Shown: piece by piece, positions 52,692-61,528 of the stretch
Layout: each line of letters starts with the position of its first letter
Numbering within the stretch: the stretch's first letter is position 1
Origin: Amylibacter marinus
Lineage (GTDB): Bacteria; Pseudomonadota; Alphaproteobacteria; Rhodobacterales; Rhodobacteraceae
Direction of reading: 5' to 3'
Assembly: GCF_030160015.1 (NCBI RefSeq)
Contig: NZ_BSNN01000004.1
Span: 310,001-374,000 of the forward strand
DNA length: 64,000 nt
Notes under the pieces: generated by a model
What the model saw: only the letters and a program-made list of their open reading frames with translations
Databases searched by the model: none
What the model was told of the DNA's origin: nothing
Position numbers and translations under genes: made by a program

Positions 52692-53618
52692 CTAGAAACC
52701 CGCTTGGATCGTATCCATAAACAGGGCTTTCACCTCTTCTGCCTTAACGCCCGTACAGACCTGTGTATGCGATCTATTCGGGATATCCGAATGGCATGTT
52801 TGGCCGATTTCCGCACCGTTAACCTTAACTTCTACTGGATAATTCTCAAGTGAAAAGAGTTCGGGCCGCAGCGTCGCAATCACCGCCATCGGATCGTGCA
52901 TATAACAGCCATTGATACCCACTACGCGGCGGTAAAAATCAATATAATAATCACCCGCCTGCTGAAGGAATCCGCCTAGCACTGGGGCCTTGGCCGCCAA
53001 TTGCGCAAAATCATCGGGATCAAACACCACAGCATGGGTCACATCCAGCCCCACCATTTTCAACGACCAGTCGGCGGCAAATACCGCATCGGCCGCATGG
53101 GGGTCGTTCCAGATATTTGCCTCGGCATGCGGGGATACATTGCCCGCCACGCCATAGGCGCCACCCATGATCACCACCTCTTTCACCTTGTGCGCAATGC
53201 TGGGATCCAGTTCTAGCGCCAGCGCGATGTTGGTCAAAGGCCCAATCGGGCACAGGGTGATTTCATTGGGGTTTTCATTGATCATGCGCACAATAAATTC
53301 TGCCGCTGTTTCATCCAGCGCGGTGCCCTTGATGGGCTGGGGCTCCATATCGCCAAAGCCTTCGGTGCCATGCACATAATCCGATACGGGATTGGGCGCC
53401 TGTACCAGCGGCCGCTGTGCGCCGCGCGCCACCGGCGTGGGCTGGCCAGCGCGTTCGCCCAACACGATGGCATTTCGCGTGGCCACATCCACGGTCACAT
53501 TGCCAAAAACCGCGGTCAGGCCCATAACTTCGATATCAGGATGCAATAGCGCAAAAAAGATCGCCATCGCGTCGTCCACGCCTGGGTCGGTATCAATAAT
53601 CAGCTTAACCTTTGCCAT
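52692..53618 (-). CDS. Inosine-uridine preferring-type nucleoside hydrolase
   Basis: A 308-residue calcium-dependent N-ribohydrolase that splits nucleosides into base and ribose. The metal-binding N-terminus LIIDTDPGVDDAMAIFFAL is intact, as are TLCPIGPLTNIALALEL, EVVIMGGAYGVAGNVSPHAE (with Asn/Glu for ribose) and VGLDVTHAVVF (Asp). It begins one base after the ribokinase stop; the ribose released would be phosphorylated by that kinase. IunH, RihA and RihC share this layout, so pyrimidine versus purine preference is undecided. Confidence 0.93.
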   Translation of the reverse strand: MAKVKLIIDTDPGVDDAMAIFFALLHPDIEVMGLTAVFGNVTVDVATRNAIVLGERAGQPTPVARGAQRPLVQAPNPVSDYVHGTEGFGDMEPQPIKGTALDETAAEFIVRMINENPNEITLCPIGPLTNIALALELDPSIAHKVKEVVIMGGAYGVAGNVSPHAEANIWNDPHAADAVFAADWSLKMVGLDVTHAVVFDPDDFAQLAAKAPVLGGFLQQAGDYYIDFYRRVVGINGCYMHDPMAVIATLRPELFSLENYPVEVKVNGAEIGQTCHSDIPNRSHTQVCTGVKAEEVKALFMDTIQAGF

Positions 53619-53619
53619 A

Positions 53620-54510
53620 TTATGCCTCTGCTTTTCGCGTCAAAAATTCTGTTACAGCATCGAATGATGGGATCGCCGTGGCCGCCCCCGGCTGTTCTAC
53701 CTGCAGTGCCGCCGCCGCCGCCGCATAGCGCAGCGCATGTTCTGCATCGCCCGTCACATCCAGCCGCGCTAGAAACGCCCCCAGAAAGGTGTCGCCCGCA
53801 CCCGTGGTATCCACAACGTCCGCCGGAAATGATTTTTGGTGTAGGCGCGCTGAATTCTGGCGCAATTCGGCCCCGCGCGCGCCATAGGTGATCAAAACCA
53901 TATCCACAGGCAGATCCGCAACGCTTTTGCCGGTGGCGCGGGCCAGCTCTGCGGCCTCGTGTTCATTAACCGCCAATAGGTCAATCATATCCAGCATCGG
54001 CACCGCATGATGCGCATCAAAAGGCGCCGCACTATAGGCCACGCGCGCGCCACGCGCCTTGGCCGCCAATGCGATCTGATGCACAAAGCTGGTCTCGTTT
54101 TGCAAGACGACCCAGTCCTGTGGCCCCAGCCCCGCCAAGACATCCCCCAACAAGGCCTGATCCAGCGTCTGGTTTGCACCCCCCAAGATCACAATCTGGT
54201 TCTCGCCAGCCTGATCCACGGTGATCACAGCATTGCCTGTCGGCGCCTCTACGCGAAAAATATGAGAACAATCCAATCCAAATGCGCGCATCTGATCCAA
54301 CGCCCAATCGCCATCAGGCCCAACCGCCCCGATATGCCACACATCCGCCCCAGAACGCTGTGCGGCTACAGATTGGTTCAGCCCCTTGCCGCCCATAAAC
54401 CGCGCGAATTCCTGTGCAACCAAGGTTTCCCCTGCCCGTGGCAAACGGTCTAGGCGATAAACATTATCGATGTTGATAGAGCCGAAATTCTTAATCACAT
54501 TTGTATCCAC
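53620..54510 (-). CDS. rbsK: Ribokinase-family sugar kinase
   Basis: A PfkB-family kinase of up to 296 residues expected to make ribose 5-phosphate from ribose freed by the adjacent hydrolase. It has the N-terminal NFGSINIDNVYRLDRLPRAGE and FMGGKGLNQSVAAQRSGAD (sugar site). VVDTTGAGDTFLGAFLA carries the catalytic Asp and anion hole, and LAVNEHEAAELA is the mid-protein motif. The open frame starts at a GTG at 54510; a second GTG at 54498 would give an N-terminus MIKNFGSI closer to the family and is equally possible. It is the first gene of the eight-gene nucleoside operon. Confidence 0.88.
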   Translation of the reverse strand: MDTNVIKNFGSINIDNVYRLDRLPRAGETLVAQEFARFMGGKGLNQSVAAQRSGADVWHIGAVGPDGDWALDQMRAFGLDCSHIFRVEAPTGNAVITVDQAGENQIVILGGANQTLDQALLGDVLAGLGPQDWVVLQNETSFVHQIALAAKARGARVAYSAAPFDAHHAVPMLDMIDLLAVNEHEAAELARATGKSVADLPVDMVLITYGARGAELRQNSARLHQKSFPADVVDTTGAGDTFLGAFLARLDVTGDAEHALRYAAAAAALQVEQPGAATAIPSFDAVTEFLTRKAEA

Positions 54511-54641
54511 TAAATCTTGTGCAAGAGCCCACTATCCATAGGAATGCCCCCTCGCGCAAGAGATTTTCACTAACTTGGGAATTTCCGCCCATCGGATCAA
54601 AGGTGCTTTCGCATTGTGCAATCCGCGCCTATATAAGGAAC

Positions 54642-55253
54642 ATGACAAATCATCTCTATAAAAACGACCTGCCCGATGATCTGGATCTAGGGCCCGTCGT
54701 CGCCATCGATACCGAAACAATGGGATTAAACCCGCATCGGGATCGGCTCTGTGTTGTTCAGCTGTCTTCTGGGGATGGGGATGCGCATATTGTACAGATA
54801 GAACAGGGTGTGAAAAATGCCCCCAACCTGTGCCGTATGCTCACCAATCCCGATCAGGTGAAGCTGTTTCATTTTGCGCGTTTTGATATTGCTGCGCTGG
54901 AAAACCATTTCGGTGTGCGCACGGCCCCAGTATATTGCACCAAGATCGCCTCGAAACTGGTACGCACCTATACGGATCGCCACGGGTTGAAAAACCTGCT
55001 GCACGAATTGCTGAAGGTGGATGTATCCAAACAACAGCAAAGCTCTGATTGGGGTGCACAAACCCTAACCGATGCCCAGCTGGATTATGCCGCTAGTGAT
55101 GTTTTGTATCTACATGGTCTGATGGAAAAGCTGAATGTAAACCTAATCCGCGAGGGCCGCATGGAAACGGCGCAGGCTTGTTTTGATTTCTTGCCTACAC
55201 GTGCCGGATTGGATTTGGCGGGCTGGCCCGAAACAGATATCTTTGCCCACTAA
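54642..55253 (+). CDS. rnd: Ribonuclease D, short form
   Basis: A 203-residue 3'-5' exoribonuclease of the DEDDy class acting in tRNA and small RNA maturation. ExoI motif VVAIDTETMGL, ExoII FHFARFDIAALENHF and ExoIII YAASDVLYLHGLM supply the four acidic residues and the Tyr. Escherichia coli RNase D is about 375 residues with two HRDC domains; here only the nuclease domain is present, as in many alphaproteobacteria. The frame opens at 54501, but the ATG at 54642 with AAGGAA is the natural start. Its TAA overlaps the lptC ATG by one base. Confidence 0.92.
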   Translation: MTNHLYKNDLPDDLDLGPVVAIDTETMGLNPHRDRLCVVQLSSGDGDAHIVQIEQGVKNAPNLCRMLTNPDQVKLFHFARFDIAALENHFGVRTAPVYCTKIASKLVRTYTDRHGLKNLLHELLKVDVSKQQQSSDWGAQTLTDAQLDYAASDVLYLHGLMEKLNVNLIREGRMETAQACFDFLPTRAGLDLAGWPETDIFAH

Positions 55254-55885
55254 TGACCGCGCGGCGCGATACATATTCCACGGTGGTAAAATGGACCAAA
55301 CGCATTTTGCCACTGTTTGCGCTGTTGTTGCTGATCAGCATTTTCACCCTGACCAAGGGTGACGCCTTACGTAATGGTACGCTGTTTGTCCCGCCCGAGG
55401 TGCTAAATCTGGCCACTGGACAGAAAATCACCAACCCGCATTTTTCAGGTGTAACGGATGCGGGCGATGCCTATCTGGTGGCCGCCGATGCCGCCCTGCC
55501 TGATGCCCCAAAACCCAGCCGCATCGATCTGGAAAACCCGCGGCTAGAAATAAACACCCACAAGGGGCTAACCCTAAATTCCACTGCCCAGTCAGGGGCG
55601 CTGAACATCAAGTCGCATTCAGCAAACCTGCGCGGGGATGTCATTCTGGAAACATCTAATGGATATCTGGCCCAGGGTCAGGGCATCGAATTTAATCTAA
55701 AAACCGGCAGCGCCACCAGCGCAGGCAAGGTACAGGTAGAAGGCCCCATCGGCAGCATCACTGCCGGCCAATTCAGTGTGTTTCAAAACACATCGACCGA
55801 TGCGCGTCGCAATCAAGGTGTCTTAAAATTCAGCCAAGGGGTACGGTTGATATACTTGCCTTCTGAACGTAAATCCGCAAAGTAG
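55253..55885 (+). CDS. lptC: LPS export protein LptC
   Basis: A 210-residue bitopic inner-membrane protein of the Lpt bridge that carries lipopolysaccharide from the inner membrane to LptA. One N-terminal membrane helix is visible (ILPLFALLLLISIFTLT, about residues 18-34), followed by a beta-jellyroll region with repeating strands (PHFSGVTDAGDAYLVAADAA, GYLAQGQGIEFNLKTGSA). Sequence conservation in LptC is weak; identification rests on topology and on its place directly before lptA and lptB. Confidence 0.87.
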   Translation: MTARRDTYSTVVKWTKRILPLFALLLLISIFTLTKGDALRNGTLFVPPEVLNLATGQKITNPHFSGVTDAGDAYLVAADAALPDAPKPSRIDLENPRLEINTHKGLTLNSTAQSGALNIKSHSANLRGDVILETSNGYLAQGQGIEFNLKTGSATSAGKVQVEGPIGSITAGQFSVFQNTSTDARRNQGVLKFSQGVRLIYLPSERKSAK

Positions 55886-55889
55886 GCGC

Positions 55890-56372
55890 ATGAAAAATTT
55901 ATTTGTATCCATATTCATTACCAGCGCCTGTATTTCTGGCCTTGCATATGCACAGGGCGCTAGTCTTAGTCTAAGCAGCACCCCCCATGATGCCAGCCAG
56001 CCCGTAGAGGTTACAGCAGACAGCCTGACGGTTGACCAAGCCTCTAGAACAGCGGTGTTTTCTGGATCAGCCCGCGTCGGCCAAGGGGCCATGCGCCTCG
56101 GTGCAGATCAAATTCAGGTAACCTACAGCGACACAGCCTCAGAAATTTCCAAGGTCAGCGCCACCGGCTCTGTGGTGTTCACGAATGGCGCCGAAAACGC
56201 CGAGGCCGACCGCGCCAATTATGATGTGGCCAAGGGTCTATTGATCATGCAAGGCAATGTTCTGCTGCTTCAGGGGGGCAATGCATTTTCTGCGGATACG
56301 CTGGAATTGGACGTATTGAATAATTCTGCCAACCTAACGGGTAATGTAAAAACCGTACTGGTACCCAAGTAA
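55890..56372 (+). CDS. lptA: LPS export protein LptA (OstA-like)
   Basis: A 160-residue periplasmic protein forming the filament that conducts lipopolysaccharide across the periplasm. The signal peptide ends near residue 22 (GLAYAQG). The OstA-type jellyroll follows: VEVTADSLTVDQASRTAVFS, GSARVGQGAMRLGADQIQVTY, VSATGSVVFTNGAENAEADR, and YDVAKGLLIMQGNVLLLQGG. It ends exactly where lptB begins (no gap) and starts 4 bases after lptC. Confidence 0.93.
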   Translation: MKNLFVSIFITSACISGLAYAQGASLSLSSTPHDASQPVEVTADSLTVDQASRTAVFSGSARVGQGAMRLGADQIQVTYSDTASEISKVSATGSVVFTNGAENAEADRANYDVAKGLLIMQGNVLLLQGGNAFSADTLELDVLNNSANLTGNVKTVLVPK

Positions 56373-57116
56373 ATGAACACCGAATCACCCCAGAACAAGG
56401 GCCTAACTGTCGAAGGATTGGGCAAGGCCTACAAAAAGCGCGTGGTGTTACGTGACGTCAGCTTATCGCTAAAACAAGGCGAGGTCGTTGCACTGTTGGG
56501 GCCAAACGGCGCCGGGAAAACCACATGCTTCTATTCTATTGCGGGGTTGGTTACCGCAGACAAGGGCGTGGTTACGGTGGATGGTTTGGATGCAACCCGC
56601 CTGCCCATGTATCGCCGCGCCAAGCTGGGGTTGGGCTATTTGCCCCAAGAGGCCAGCATATTTCGTGGCCTAAACGTAGAGCAAAATATCGCCGCTGTTG
56701 CCGAGCTGTGGGTCAGCAGCAAAAGCGCCCAGCGCAAACGCGTCGAGGAACTGCTAGAAGAGTTTTCAATCACCCATATTCGCAAGGCCCCTGCCGTTGC
56801 CCTATCTGGTGGTGAGCGCCGCCGAGTCGAGATTGCGCGCTGTCTGGCCGCCGACCCGCGCTATGTTCTACTGGATGAACCCTTTGCGGGGGTTGATCCG
56901 ATTGCGGTTGGGGATATTCGCGCTTTGGTTGCACAGCTAAAGCAGAGGGAAATTGGTGTGTTGATCACCGATCACAATGTGCGTGAAACCCTAGAAATTG
57001 TCGATCGGGCCTATATTCTGCATGATGGTCATGTTTTGATGAGTGGCACCCCTGATGAGGTGGTCAAAGATCCGGATGTGCGGCGGGTCTATCTGGGTGA
57101 TGATTTTCGCGCCTAA
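56373..57116 (+). CDS. lptB: LPS export ABC transporter ATP-binding protein LptB
   Basis: A 247-residue ATPase driving extraction of lipopolysaccharide through LptFG. It has Walker A GPNGAGKTTCFYSIAGL, Q-loop GYLPQEASIFRGL, signature ALSGGERRRVEIARCLA, Walker B YVLLDEPFAGVDPIA and switch His VLITDHNVRETLEI. These match the highly conserved LptB sequence. It abuts lptA. In many proteobacteria rpoN follows; here 194 bases of non-coding DNA lead to hpf. Confidence 0.96.
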   Translation: MNTESPQNKGLTVEGLGKAYKKRVVLRDVSLSLKQGEVVALLGPNGAGKTTCFYSIAGLVTADKGVVTVDGLDATRLPMYRRAKLGLGYLPQEASIFRGLNVEQNIAAVAELWVSSKSAQRKRVEELLEEFSITHIRKAPAVALSGGERRRVEIARCLAADPRYVLLDEPFAGVDPIAVGDIRALVAQLKQREIGVLITDHNVRETLEIVDRAYILHDGHVLMSGTPDEVVKDPDVRRVYLGDDFRA

Positions 57117-57220
57117 GGCGAATCGCCGCGCGCCACAGGGCCTAGCGGTCGCTAAATTATGCCGAAAAAAAATTCAATATCAAGATTGTCAGCGCAAAAA
57201 TCTACGCATAGACTGATTGT

Positions 57221-57285
57221 ATGCACGACCGATGAAATACACGTTAAGCTTTGGATAACCTGTCCAAGGTTAACTATGCGTGCAT
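57221..57285 (+). promoter_or_regulatory. Nested inverted repeats in the hpf leader
   Basis: The outer arms are ATGCACG (57221-57227) and CGTGCAT (57279-57285); the inner arms are GTTAAGCTTTGGA (57243-57255) and TCCAAGGTTAAC (57263-57274) with one mismatch and one bulge. Both lie just ahead of the AAAGGAG site and ATG of hpf. They could fold into a long leader hairpin or hold operators. No U-run follows, so it is not a simple terminator of lptB. Confidence 0.5.
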
Positions 57286-57310
57286 GACTTGAAACTCTAA
57301 AGGAGAACAT

Positions 57311-57886
57311 ATGCGGTATAAAATCAGCGGAAAACAAATTGATATTGGTACATCCCTGCAAACACATGCGGAAACGGAGCTGGCTGAAATACTTGATAAA
57401 TACGCTGAACGACCGACAGATGCGATCGTAACCTTTTCTAAGGACGCCCATGAATATGTCTGTGAAACCGCCATCCACCTGTCCACAGGTCTGTCGGTAA
57501 ATTCCAAAGCACGGGCCACAGAAATTTACGATAGCTTTGATAAATCCGCCCAGCGCGTGGAAAAGCAATTGCGCAGGTACAAGCGCCGCCTGAAAGATCA
57601 TGCCAACACGCGCACAACACCCATTGAAACATTCGGCGCATCGGCGTATATCCTCGCATCAGAAGAAGAAGACTCTCGTGCGGACGAAACGGATCTAACA
57701 CCCATTATCATCGCCGAAATGGAAACAGGCATCAAATCCCTGTCCGTTGGCGAAGCAGTGATGCAAATGGAGCTGGCCGATGAATCTGCAATCGTTTTTA
57801 GAAACAACAGCCATGATGGGCTGAATGTTGTCTATAAACGTGCTGATGGAAATATTGGTTGGATTGACCCCCAGAATATGAAATAG
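57311..57886 (+). CDS. hpf: Ribosome hibernation-promoting factor, long form
   Basis: A 191-residue protein that dimerises 70S ribosomes into inactive 100S particles in slow growth. The N-terminal S30AE/RaiA domain (about residues 1-105) has MRYKISGKQIDIGTSLQTHA and basic RRYKRRLKDHAN. After a linker, the C-terminal domain (ESAIVFRNNSHDGLNVVYKR, then DGNIGWIDP) is the dimerisation module of the long form. A strong AAAGGAG site precedes the ATG. It is followed 23 bases later by ptsN. Confidence 0.94.
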   Translation: MRYKISGKQIDIGTSLQTHAETELAEILDKYAERPTDAIVTFSKDAHEYVCETAIHLSTGLSVNSKARATEIYDSFDKSAQRVEKQLRRYKRRLKDHANTRTTPIETFGASAYILASEEEDSRADETDLTPIIIAEMETGIKSLSVGEAVMQMELADESAIVFRNNSHDGLNVVYKRADGNIGWIDPQNMK

Positions 57887-57909
57887 GGGCGGTCTAATTG
57901 GAGAATACT

Positions 57910-58374
57910 ATGGATTTGAAAGATATAATGAGCAGCGATGCCGTGCGTAATTTACCGCAGGCAAGCAGCAAGAAACGGCTGTTGCAAACTATATCAGAAC
58001 AGGCAGCGGCAGTTTACAATCTGGACGCCTCCGAGGTTCTTGGTGCACTCAGTGAACGCGAAAACTTAGGATCAACAGGCGTGGGGCACGGTGTTGCCAT
58101 TCCCCATGCGCGGTTTGAATCATTGGATCGCGTGTATGGGCTGTTCACGCGCCTCGACAAACCGGTTGATTTCGATTCCATTGATCGCCAACCGGTAGAT
58201 CTGGTGTTCACCATTCTTGCACCCCAAAACGAAGGTGCCGAACACCTAAAGGCGCTTGCGCTGGTTTCTAGAACTCTGCGCGCAGAAAACATATGTACAA
58301 AACTGCGCGCAAACAACGATGAAACTACGCTGTTTACCCTGTTAACACAGCAAGACGATATCCGGGCCGCCTAA
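57910..58374 (+). CDS. ptsN: Nitrogen phosphotransferase system EIIA component
   Basis: A 154-residue EIIA-Ntr protein, a phosphate acceptor that regulates potassium transport, metabolism and stress responses. The phosphorylated histidine is in VGHGVAIPHARFESLDR near residue 70; NLGSTGVGHG before it and VDLVFTILAPQNEGAEHLKAL after it are conserved. The ATG at 57910 has GGAG upstream; a TTG at 57898 is in frame but less likely. It lies after hpf, as in many proteobacteria, and its end overlaps the convergent sulfotransferase gene by four bases. Confidence 0.94.
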   Translation: MDLKDIMSSDAVRNLPQASSKKRLLQTISEQAAAVYNLDASEVLGALSERENLGSTGVGHGVAIPHARFESLDRVYGLFTRLDKPVDFDSIDRQPVDLVFTILAPQNEGAEHLKALALVSRTLRAENICTKLRANNDETTLFTLLTQQDDIRAA

Positions 58375-59840
58375 GGGCGCCCCGGCCAATCCAAAATTCC
58401 ATATTTTTGATAGTCGATAGCATAGGCTCTGCGGGTCAGGCGCTCGATATCTGTGGAATACACATCCGCCAATGGAAAATTATGCGCCGCGACCTGATAA
58501 GGATTATCGGCCAATGGCGTTAGCTCAAACATCTGCTCTATCCATGTCTGGCATTCCTTTAGCCTATGTGGAGGGATGATCATATGAGGCTGGCACCAGC
58601 GCGCATAGCTATCGATCCAAACAGATTGCGACCCCCAGGCCGGCAGGGCTGGAGCACGCGTTTGATTGCGCAAGTTCCCCGCCAAAAAAGGGATGAACTT
58701 TTTAAAATTCCGCGCATGCTTTTCAAGGCTATAGCCCGATGCAATTAGATCTTCTGTACTGACGCCTAAACGCAACTTAGGGTCGGGCAAATCCATTTGA
58801 TAGAAATTGATCATCATATTGCGAACCCAATTCATACCCTTGGTTCCCTTGAACAATAACAAATTGCAAAAGCTATCGTAGGCGCGCTCGACAGGGTGCT
58901 GAAGACATGTGAAAACCCACTTATCCGTATGGGAGTTCAACCATTTATTTACCTCGGCGCCTGCCAGACCAGATCGCGGCAAGGCACCATCCCTCTCTAG
59001 GCTAGCCATCCAACCACTGATGGGGTCAGACCGGCTCTCATGCAGCGGCAAATACATCAGGGGCATGGAGTTTGCCACCTGTATGCGCTTGCTCGACGGA
59101 GAATGGCGCGGCTCTAGATAGGGGGCGATCTCTGGTTCGAATATATTCAGCTGTCGAACATCGGCGCAAAGCTGATCATAATTGCTTACCTTTTCAGATA
59201 GCGGCTCTGGGTTTTGGCGGCTTCCGCGAATGCCAAAATTCTTGATTTCCTCATCAGATCCCAAAAACTTGGCCAGACCATTGAACACCGAAATCTCGCT
59301 TAAATCGTCATAGCTGATATGAAATGCCGCTTGACCGGTGGTCTGCAATACAGAATGTATGTAATCCGCATTTTCTCGACGCTTACCCAAAAACAGCTGA
59401 AACTCATCAAAATCAAACTCTACCTTCTGGGTGCGACGGCGGTGTAAATCGCCCAATTTCCACTGATCCGTTGCCTTGGCAATCTTGTGCGAAACATAGC
59501 TGTCCATCGGGTTGCGGGTTAAAATAATTTTCGCACATCTCGGATCTTGTAAAACGTGATCTAAAATACGTGGATCATGGCCGGTAAACAGCCGAAAGCC
59601 TGGTAAGACATCCGCATCCAGCGCAATCATTTCCTCTATCAGCGCCACAGGGTTCTGCTCGCGCTGCTCAACTGTCATATCAAACAGCGACTCCTTGATC
59701 GGGTAGCCGACGAAATGTGGGTTAAACAATTCCCCATGACAGGTAAAACCGTCAAAGCTCTGCATCGTGCGCTCAAACAAGTTTGATCCTGTGCGCATAT
59801 TGCCCAACAATACATAATAGCGAAATTTTTGCGCGCTCAT
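58371..59840 (-). CDS. Sulfotransferase-family protein with two sulfotransferase-like halves
   Basis: A 489-residue protein expected to transfer sulfate from PAPS to a carbohydrate. The N-terminal half has the PAPS 5'-phosphosulfate loop as LLGNMRTGSNLFERTMQS (residues 11-28) and the 3'-phosphate motif AKIILTRNPMDSYVSHKIAK (near residue 105). The C-terminal half (from about residue 255) begins MPLMYLPLHESRSDPISGWM and has WVFTCLQHPVERAYDSFCNL. That resembles the RxPxxRxxSxY element of a second, membrane-type carbohydrate sulfotransferase. Relatives are often labelled NodH in roseobacters (recalled). It overlaps the GT14-like gene by four bases and ends a glycan gene cluster; the second half may be a degenerate or separate active site. 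Confidence 0.82.
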   Translation of the reverse strand: MSAQKFRYYVLLGNMRTGSNLFERTMQSFDGFTCHGELFNPHFVGYPIKESLFDMTVEQREQNPVALIEEMIALDADVLPGFRLFTGHDPRILDHVLQDPRCAKIILTRNPMDSYVSHKIAKATDQWKLGDLHRRRTQKVEFDFDEFQLFLGKRRENADYIHSVLQTTGQAAFHISYDDLSEISVFNGLAKFLGSDEEIKNFGIRGSRQNPEPLSEKVSNYDQLCADVRQLNIFEPEIAPYLEPRHSPSSKRIQVANSMPLMYLPLHESRSDPISGWMASLERDGALPRSGLAGAEVNKWLNSHTDKWVFTCLQHPVERAYDSFCNLLLFKGTKGMNWVRNMMINFYQMDLPDPKLRLGVSTEDLIASGYSLEKHARNFKKFIPFLAGNLRNQTRAPALPAWGSQSVWIDSYARWCQPHMIIPPHRLKECQTWIEQMFELTPLADNPYQVAAHNFPLADVYSTDIERLTRRAYAIDYQKYGILDWPGRP

Positions 59841-61528
59841 TTTTCTACCAATTTTGGCGTTGCAGACGCCGGTTTACCCACAGCAGGTTTTGGGATTACA
59901 TCCGTGTTTAACTTAAACCCCTCGTTGCGCAACCCGCGCACAGTAGAATTAAAGCGCGACAGGTCGATCATTTCAGGCATATCGATCAACGGCTGCCCCT
60001 CGCTCGAGCTGGTTAGGATCGAAAGCGTTCTCAAATATTCCGTAGGAGATTGAATAACATCCAACAACTCAAATTCCAGCACATTGGCCCGCGTGCTTTC
60101 CCAAAACAAAGAGCTGTAGTGACGCCGCTCGGCTGCCGCCAGAAACTTGGCCGTATAGGTCAGGTTTCCCCCTGAGCGCACCAAGTTATGATAATTGACC
60201 AGCCATGCTTCCTTCAAGAAAACCACCGTCGCGTTTGGATCGCCCAAAATGCGATCCCCCCCACGCAACATATCCCCCACATCAAAAAATATGCTGGGGT
60301 TATACCCGCGCCCATTCCAGATCACATTGCGTAAAAACCCATGAGAGGCATAATTGCGCAACGCCCTAGATCGCGTAAGGTTGCCAAAATAAAACGGATC
60401 ATCATCGGGAAACTCCACCCGATCCCGCCCAAATAGATTACCGTGACAGTGCCCATCTGGCAGGTTATTCAACCATGATTTTAGATTAGGAAACAGATGT
60501 TTACCACCCGCAATTACGGTATAGTTCTGTCCGGTAATATCGGGTCGATCCAGTCGCCGCGTTGGATAGCGGCCCGCGTTAAGATTGCCAATTAACCCTG
60601 GCGCCTGAACTTGTTTGGCCCGTTTGAACGGCTGGCTGAGTATCCGGCTATCACCTTTTCCGGTGCTATGTTCTGTCCGATTATGCGATAGAAGCTCTGT
60701 GTATAATTTGTCTGCCCCTGCCCACACCTTGCGAACCATAAAATGTTCGGAATCTAAAATCGGCTCCAGATGATCATCATATAAAATGCACGGCTTGCCT
60801 GATTTATCGAATTTAACCCAAGTCAAACTGCGGGATTCCATGCGAATAGAATGCAACCGCGCCAAAGATTGAAAGTATGCTTCGTCTGGAATCCATGTCG
60901 CACGGAAAAATTTGTCGAAATGGCGCCGACGCGGGTCATTTACGATGCGCAGCAAAGTACGCCGCGATAGGCACCACCACTGTGACCCCAAAAAAGGTAT
61001 CAATCCAAAGGGCAACCGTCTGCGAACCCCCAGCCGGCGCTGTATTTTGACACCAAGGTCAAATAATTTTCGGTGCTTTTTCCATGAAAACGGAAAATAT
61101 AGCGTGAAACGCTCTTTGTTCAGGCCATCTTGAACCCATTGCTCGCTTTCTAAAGACACAGATTCAATAAAATCTACATCCGATTTTTGCGATAAAAATG
61201 ATTTTAGCTGTGAAACAGGCTTGGCTGGTAGACAGGATCCGCTGGTCAGAACCACATGATTGATGTCTGGATACCCATCCAACAATATCTTGCTGGCATC
61301 CAGGGTGGCCTGTACCAATGAAAACCGACCCCAATCGCATCTACGCCGTGGAACAAAGTTAATATTTTCAATATCCTGCAACGCGTTCTCAAGGAGCCTG
61401 AACTGGGCCGACCCCGCGCGCAGGTCTACGTGAATTGCCACCGGACAGCTGTTCTCGGCCAGATATTTGGCCAGCGCCTCTGCCCGATGCAGATCTTGGT
61501 GGGCCAATATGACAAAACCAATCGTCAT
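59837..61528 (-). CDS. Core-2/I-branching (GT14-like) glycosyltransferase with extra C-terminal domain
   Basis: A 563-residue protein. The N-terminal half resembles GT14 enzymes, which in animals add branching GlcNAc or xylose: IGFVILAHQDLHRAEALAKY, AIHVDLRAG, RRRCDWGRFSLVQATLDA, VVLTSGSCLPAKP, FLGSQWWCLSRRTLLRI and TWIPDEAYFQSLAR. The C-terminal half, from about residue 300, is a separate domain of unknown function, which I recall as DUF5928 in roseobacters (HCHGNLFGRDRVEFPDDDPF is a clear motif). The ATG at 61528 with GGGAGG overlaps the upstream stop by four bases; the frame extends to 61576. It is coupled to the sulfotransferase, suggesting that one adds a sugar that the other sulfates. 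Confidence 0.82.
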   Translation of the reverse strand: MTIGFVILAHQDLHRAEALAKYLAENSCPVAIHVDLRAGSAQFRLLENALQDIENINFVPRRRCDWGRFSLVQATLDASKILLDGYPDINHVVLTSGSCLPAKPVSQLKSFLSQKSDVDFIESVSLESEQWVQDGLNKERFTLYFPFSWKKHRKLFDLGVKIQRRLGVRRRLPFGLIPFLGSQWWCLSRRTLLRIVNDPRRRHFDKFFRATWIPDEAYFQSLARLHSIRMESRSLTWVKFDKSGKPCILYDDHLEPILDSEHFMVRKVWAGADKLYTELLSHNRTEHSTGKGDSRILSQPFKRAKQVQAPGLIGNLNAGRYPTRRLDRPDITGQNYTVIAGGKHLFPNLKSWLNNLPDGHCHGNLFGRDRVEFPDDDPFYFGNLTRSRALRNYASHGFLRNVIWNGRGYNPSIFFDVGDMLRGGDRILGDPNATVVFLKEAWLVNYHNLVRSGGNLTYTAKFLAAAERRHYSSLFWESTRANVLEFELLDVIQSPTEYLRTLSILTSSSEGQPLIDMPEMIDLSRFNSTVRGLRNEGFKLNTDVIPKPAVGKPASATPKLVEK

